A stretch of DNA of 64,000 bases from Myxococcales bacterium (GTDB taxonomy: Bacteria; Myxococcota_A; Polyangia; Palsa-1104), in NCBI GenBank assembly GCA_003170275.1, contig PNAM01000089.1, forward strand, positions 76,006 through 140,005, given 5' to 3'. The position numbers and the translations under genes are program-made. Shown one piece after another: positions 60,383 through 64,000 of this stretch; the first letter of the stretch is position 1, and each line of letters begins with the position of its first letter. The notes beneath the pieces are model-generated. The model worked only from the letters and a program-made list of their open reading frames with translations. It did no database searches and was not told where the DNA came from.

Positions 60383-61364
60383 GCACGACCTCGCGGAGAT
60401 GCTCGGCGGCTTCTTCACCTCGAACGCCCGTGGTGCGGAGATCGGCGTAGACGCGAGGCCAAGGCGCCACGTGGAGGCCTTCTTTCTCCTCAGCAAACAG
60501 CTTCGTCGTTACCGTTGGGAACGGGAGCAGCGTTACACGTCCGCCTTCGATTGGTCGCAGTCCCGCCTCTGCGGCAATGTACTCCAAGGTGGCGATCGTT
60601 TCGGCATCGACGTAGACGTCGGCTGTGGTGACTGACGTAAGATGGGGAGCGATCACTGAGGCTGCCACTGCGCCGGTAGCTGCCCACGCTACGCCCGCCT
60701 TCTCCCACCGCCTACCAGTTTCACTGAGGCCGAAAACCATGTCACGCCAGGTGGCGCCTACTTGGAGGCTAACAGGCCGTGCCTTCGCTGCAGCAGCTGT
60801 CGCGTACGCGTCGAGCAATATTCCGGTGTCGACGATCGTTCGCGCCGAACTGCGCCCGCGCCGTGCTTCGGAGGTGAGCAACCTGAGTTCGGTGAGGGTG
60901 CCCAGCGCAGCTGTGCAAGCCCCTGTGGAAAGGCCCGTGGCCTCCGCTGAGGCAGTAACGGTTGGCGTCACGCCGCATAGCAGCGCTTCGGACACCGCAA
61001 GCACGGATGGTGTCCAATTGAGCGCCTTCTTGCGACGACCTTCGGGTCGGCCGCTCCTTGCGACGATGAGCGACCCAAACACGATTTCAGCTGCTCCGTT
61101 TTCATCGACCCAGCCGACACCGGCCGCCGAGAGTGCCTCGCGGGCCCCTGGTGAAATTCGGCGCGACACAACTATGCCGGGACGATTGCGCCGATGAGTG
61201 AGCAACTCGCGGACTTGGCCTAGTGTGCCTTCCCTCACCCACTTGAACTCGATTGCCACGCCATTGAGAGTCAAGTGGTCATGGTGGATGCGCAGTCGGA
61301 CCGAGCGTGGCAGGACCGCGCGAAGAGCCGCCTCGACTCGTTGAGGAATACCATCCTCAGACAT
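60372..61364 (-). CDS. AbiEi-like antitoxin/regulator
   Basis: A 330-residue protein. The N-terminal 120 residues contain VEFKWVREG-like beta strands and SAAGVGWVDENGAAEIVFG, a motif shared with the AbiEi_3-type family. A winged-helix-like middle (TVTASAEATGLSTGACTAAL; LTELRLLTSEA) follows. The C-terminal part (YVDAETIATLEYIAAEAGLR; PWPRVYADLRTTGVRGEEAA) is typical of family members. In type IV systems AbiEi represses its own operon. ATG 61364 was chosen; a TTG at 61385 is possible. The inverted repeat upstream is a plausible binding site. Confidence 0.78.
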   Translation of the reverse strand: MSEDGIPQRVEAALRAVLPRSVRLRIHHDHLTLNGVAIEFKWVREGTLGQVRELLTHRRNRPGIVVSRRISPGAREALSAAGVGWVDENGAAEIVFGSLIVARSGRPEGRRKKALNWTPSVLAVSEALLCGVTPTVTASAEATGLSTGACTAALGTLTELRLLTSEARRGRSSARTIVDTGILLDAYATAAAAKARPVSLQVGATWRDMVFGLSETGRRWEKAGVAWAATGAVAASVIAPHLTSVTTADVYVDAETIATLEYIAAEAGLRPIEGGRVTLLPFPTVTTKLFAEEKEGLHVAPWPRVYADLRTTGVRGEEAAEHLREVVRGR

Positions 61365-61400
61365 GCCCGTTGATGTCGTCTCCAACCCAATACCTCACCT

Positions 61401-61453
61401 AAAATATATACCTCAACCAGACAGTGATGTATATGAATATTGTGATATATTTT
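61401..61453 (-). promoter_or_regulatory. AT-rich inverted repeat upstream of the AbiE-like pair
   Basis: AAAATATAT (61401-61409) and its exact reverse complement ATATATTTT (61445-61453) flank 35 bases that should contain the promoter. The arrangement fits co-operative repressor binding by the AbiEi-like protein. The stretch 61365-61545 (181 bases) holds no other gene. Confidence 0.5.
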
Positions 61454-61545
61454 GAATGTTTCGTCTGACTCGGGCTGCCTGAATAGACTAATATTTACAA
61501 ATGATTGCTGGCGCGCGCGCCCCCGAATATTGGAGCCGGTTCGCG

Positions 61546-62631
61546 TCACGTGGCACCACCAGCGTTGCGCGGCGAGTCGCCTTGATATTCGTGCAGTTCG
61601 CGCATGGACTGCTTCCATCGAGCGACCCGCGGGTTGTCGTTGGCGGAGGGTTCCAACTCGCGGCGTCCGAACGCATCCTCGGTTGCACGCAGGACGCCGT
61701 TTGCCAATGCACAGCCAACGCAGAGATCGTCACCAGTGCCGCCCGCGCCACCTGCCGGCGGAGTCACGGCTTGCCGTTCTGCGAATGGAGCAGACCCGTC
61801 TCGGTCGAGCTCTGAGCGCTGCTCGCCGAGAAGCGTCTTGGCGAGCCAGGTCGTTGCGTCCTTGCTGACGACCAGGACCTTCACCTTGCCCCGAGGACTA
61901 TCGTACAGCGCATGTGCGATCTGGTAGATCTGGTCCCTGCGAGCCTCCGAGTGCGCGAGGAACACGAGGACTGCGCGTTTGCCGTCTCGGTACCGATGGG
62001 TGTAGGGGCCATTGAGAAACCCGGCATAGAGCCGCAACTGCTCCTCGATGCGCGACCTCGGGCGCTGTGATTGGTCGAGCTCCAGGAAAAAGCGCTCGGC
62101 TCGGTTCACTACCGTGGCGTCTGGCATCAGGCGGAACGTTTGCCCGAGCAGGTTCCGCCATTCGAAGCAGAGCGAGCCGCGCGGATTCCACTCGATCGCA
62201 CTCGCCCGTAGCCGAACGGCCGCCGTCCACTTCCGAAGCTCCTGCCAACCCGGCGAGGAACTGCCCATCTCAGCCGGACCGCGACGGTCGCAGACGAGCG
62301 CGAGGTAGAGCTCGTTGAAGACACCGCGGTCGTAGCCATCGCCCAAGTTCAGGCCTGTCAGCCGCTCGTCGAAGCCCTCCTGAATCGGCTCGTTCGGATA
62401 CTCGCGAACCAGCGCTGCGATCCCGCGCTTGGTGAGTCTCCACGCGAAGAAGTGCTCCAGAGTCGCGCCCTTGGTGTGTCGCGCGATCAGCTCGAGGTCC
62501 CCAAGCTTCTTCAACCGCCTGAGGCCAGCCTTCGGCGATGGAAAGAAAGCATTCACCAGCTCGACGCTGGAAACGAACTGAAGTCGTGCCAGCGTTCGGA
62601 GCATCTCGAGATCTCGCTGCTGCATGCGCAT
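61546..62631 (-). CDS. Replication-relaxation family protein, copy 1
   Basis: A 361-residue protein. The N-terminal winged helix (RDLEMLRTLARLQFVSSVEL; AGLRRLKKLGDLELI) is followed by a nuclease-like core. The core has FRLMPDATVVNRAERFFLEL-type strands with Asp and Glu, then SRIEEQLRLYAGFL, and AVLVFLAHSEARRDQI. This is the Replic_Relax (PF13814) pattern found in conjugative and integrative elements. It ends with a Ser/Gly-rich tail unlike copy 2. The two copies share KDATTWLAKTLL / QDATPWLSSVLL near the C-terminus and lie 95 bases apart on one strand. Confidence 0.82.
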   Translation of the reverse strand: MRMQQRDLEMLRTLARLQFVSSVELVNAFFPSPKAGLRRLKKLGDLELIARHTKGATLEHFFAWRLTKRGIAALVREYPNEPIQEGFDERLTGLNLGDGYDRGVFNELYLALVCDRRGPAEMGSSSPGWQELRKWTAAVRLRASAIEWNPRGSLCFEWRNLLGQTFRLMPDATVVNRAERFFLELDQSQRPRSRIEEQLRLYAGFLNGPYTHRYRDGKRAVLVFLAHSEARRDQIYQIAHALYDSPRGKVKVLVVSKDATTWLAKTLLGEQRSELDRDGSAPFAERQAVTPPAGGAGGTGDDLCVGCALANGVLRATEDAFGRRELEPSANDNPRVARWKQSMRELHEYQGDSPRNAGGAT

Positions 62632-62726
62632 CGCGCTCTCCGCGGCAATTCACTCTGTGAACAGGCGAACGGCGAGCGCAGCCAACTTCCGCTCGTCGCT
62701 TGTTCCGCACGGTCGCGCTGAGGATC

Positions 62727-63596
62727 TCACTGCGCCGCGTTCGGATCGACGGTGTTGTAGCCGTTGGCGGCCATCCATTCCGCGTCTTCATCCCTCAGCA
62801 GAACGGACGAGAGCCAGGGCGTCGCATCTTGGTCACCCACCAAGCATTGACCGGCCCGGCCGAGGATTCTCTCCATGAGCCGCGCGATGCCTTGGCGCCG
62901 ACCTTCGCTCTTGACCACGAACACGACCCACGGCGTGAGGCAATCGCGGTAGTGCCGAGAGTATTCGGTTCGCAGAAATGAGGCGTACCGGCCCAGGTGC
63001 TCCTCAATGCGCGAGAGCCCCTTGTTCGACCGGTCGAGCTCGATGAACAGTCGCACCCGCTTGGCCGGAGACACAACGGTGGCATCCGGGACGAGTTGCA
63101 CACGGCCCGAGGCATCCTCGAACTGAATGACCACCTCTCCGTCGGCTTGCCAGCGCACTTGAGCGGCGCGTTTCCGGAGCATGTCGATCCACCCGGCAAC
63201 AGTGCAGGTGCTGGAGTCCTCGAGCAGCTCGCCGGCGCCGCCGCGGAGCAGATCGAGATATACGCGCGAGATGGACCTTCGATGCTCGAGATGGACGAGC
63301 CCCTTTCGCGCCAGACGTTCATCGAGGTCGGCCGCGATCGCCTCGTCCGGAAACTCGTCGAGTACCGCCTTGATGCCGGTTGCAGACAGTCGCCACGCGG
63401 AGTACCTGAAGGACGCGGGCACTCCGAGCGCGTGTCGTCGGATGAGACCACGACTCGCGAGCCTTCGAAGTCGAGCCTTCACTGTGCACTCCTGCGAAAA
63501 GAAAACCTCGGCGATCTCCCAAGCCGTCATGAAATGAAGACGAGCCAACGTCCTTAAAATCTCCAGCTCCCTCGGTTCCAATTGAAAGGATGCCAT
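62727..63596 (-). CDS. Replication-relaxation family protein, copy 2
   Basis: A 289-residue paralogue of copy 1. The winged helix is RELEILRTLARLHFMTAWEI and KARLRRLASRGLI. The core has VQLVPDATVVSPAKRVRLFI plus ELDRSNKGLSRIEEHLGRYA, and PWVVFVVKSEGRRQGIARLM. Divergence is high except in the core, so duplication is not recent. It is the first gene of the tandem, with its own promoter at 63635-63663. Such proteins are thought to aid plasmid or element replication and transfer; the exact role is unclear. Confidence 0.82.
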   Translation of the reverse strand: MASFQLEPRELEILRTLARLHFMTAWEIAEVFFSQECTVKARLRRLASRGLIRRHALGVPASFRYSAWRLSATGIKAVLDEFPDEAIAADLDERLARKGLVHLEHRRSISRVYLDLLRGGAGELLEDSSTCTVAGWIDMLRKRAAQVRWQADGEVVIQFEDASGRVQLVPDATVVSPAKRVRLFIELDRSNKGLSRIEEHLGRYASFLRTEYSRHYRDCLTPWVVFVVKSEGRRQGIARLMERILGRAGQCLVGDQDATPWLSSVLLRDEDAEWMAANGYNTVDPNAAQ

Positions 63597-63634
63597 CCTC
63601 GCCCTCGCTCAATACGCCGCGTGATTCCAATCCA

Positions 63635-63673
63635 CTCATACCTCTCACTATCCGATTAGTCAACCATGCGGTA
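63635..63673 (-). promoter_or_regulatory. Promoter and operator of the replication-relaxation tandem
   Basis: Minus-strand TTGACT (63663-63658), 17-base spacer, TATGAG (63640-63635). AACCATGCGGT (63662-63672) abuts the -35 and is identical over 11 bases to the site at 58995-59005, so both promoters may be controlled by the same element-encoded regulator. Confidence 0.55.
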
Positions 63674-64000
63674 TCGTTTATAATATTAACATACCCATAT
63701 CACCGTCAGCTATGCTCTGCTAAAATCTGCTAATCGGTTCTCATCCCTAGACCCATCCTCGTCATTGACCCTCTTCCTCTCTTCCCGTTTCTTCTTTCTC
63801 CAAATTCTGTTTTCTTCCCGTTTCTTCTTTCTCCAACTTCTGTTTCTTCCTCTTTTGTTCCTGTTTTCTTGATCTGACTTATTGATTTCTTTCTACTTTT
63901 TACCTGTCTAATTTCTGTTATGTCACTTACCTTTGTCTTTCTGTTTGATCCACCTTCTCCCCACTCATTACTCTTCCTGTTCCCCACCCACCTGACCCCT
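63674..64000. other. Lower-GC, pyrimidine-rich non-coding stretch at the window edge
   Basis: About 330 bases without a convincing gene. 63674-63735 is AT-rich with a plus-strand TATAAT (63679-63684). From about 63740 the plus strand is dominated by T and C (the minus strand by purines), unlike the rest of the window. A short minus-strand frame here encodes only a Lys/Arg/Glu-rich repeat and I do not accept it as a gene. Confidence 0.6.
63780..63845 (+). repeat. Tandem direct repeat, two copies of 33 bp
   Basis: Copy 1 at 63780-63812 and copy 2 at 63813-63845 both begin TCTTCCCGTTTC and differ by a base or two (CCAAATTC versus CCAACTTC). The repeat lies in the pyrimidine-rich stretch. Confidence 0.75.

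Larger units (their letters stand above)
57376..64000. mobile_element. Left part of a tRNA-Pro-borne integrative element
   Basis: It begins at the tRNA-Pro 3' end. Next to it lie a tyrosine integrase, an AlpA-like protein, an AbiE-like pair and two replication-relaxation proteins. Average base composition is more AT-rich than the flanking genes and AT-rich promoters appear (61380-61510; 63660-63720). I searched for a second copy of the tRNA 3' end, such as TTCGAATCCTCTCGCCCC, and did not find one, so the right end lies beyond the window. Confidence 0.8.

Noticed and set aside
63730..63987. 85-codon minus-strand frame in the pyrimidine-rich tract
   Set aside because: It encodes only Lys/Arg/Glu/Gly-rich repeats derived from the 33-bp tandem repeat, with no start signal.

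Overview
The window is a high-GC Gram-negative chromosome segment of Myxococcota (former deltaproteobacteria) character. This is inferred from gene content: a Hanks-type Ser/Thr kinase with a zinc ribbon and C-terminal membrane anchor, an NtrB/NtrC-type pair, many Cys-rich lipoproteins with thrombospondin-type-3 or FG-GAP repeats, a Gly-rich RRM protein, and zinc-ribbon/GYF-like/TPR proteins. Genus and species cannot be read from the sequence. There are no rRNA genes and no CRISPR array; one tRNA gene (Pro-UGG) is present.

Layout. 1-7.3 kb: end of a glycosyltransferase-like membrane gene, an S41 protease with its own TATAAT promoter, and a TolB-like / Ppx / membrane protein group. 7.4-13.9 kb: DUF2252 protein, then a zinc-uptake locus (SRPBCC protein, small HxH/CxxC secreted protein, ZnuC, ZnuB, outer-membrane protein, ZnuA, SirC-like dehydrogenase). 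13.9-25.2 kb: RpoH-type sigma factor, RsmI with a probable ATT start, an outer-membrane protein, a kinase/TPR/lectin-lipoprotein operon, and a sigma54 activator with its sensor kinase. 25.2-33 kb: SelA, HNH nuclease, a MinD-DnaJ-HTH fusion, small proteins, RluD-type synthase, YfiH and a lipoprotein behind a strong palindrome. 33-35.1 kb: an ECF41-type sigma factor with its FAD oxidoreductase. 35.1-38.9 kb: a possible four-gene operon of SIR2-like/GAF-like protein, 54-residue protein, aminotransferase and endonuclease IV. 38.9-51.4 kb: a giant metzincin, a hydrolase-like lipoprotein, Gly-rich RRM protein, FG-GAP protein, zinc-ribbon/TPR proteins, membrane proteins and a HAD phosphatase. 51.5-57.3 kb: Rieske/split cytochrome b operon, a membrane protein, amidase, RNase PH, RdgB and tRNA-Pro.

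From tRNA-Pro to the right edge the window enters an integrative element: a tyrosine integrase reading back through the tRNA, an AlpA-like protein, a small unknown, an AbiEi/AbiEii-like pair and two tandem replication-relaxation paralogues. It ends in a pyrimidine-rich, lower-GC stretch. The far attachment site is not in the window.

The most notable signals are: (1) at least nine transcription units with a TANNNT box 6-8 bases before the start codon, predicting leaderless mRNAs; (2) the SIR2-like/GAF-like protein with its translationally coupled 54-residue partner, a candidate defence module; (3) an ATT start for rsmI; (4) a 25-bp palindrome over a lipoprotein promoter; (5) the AbiE-like pair with a flanking inverted repeat in the tRNA-borne element.
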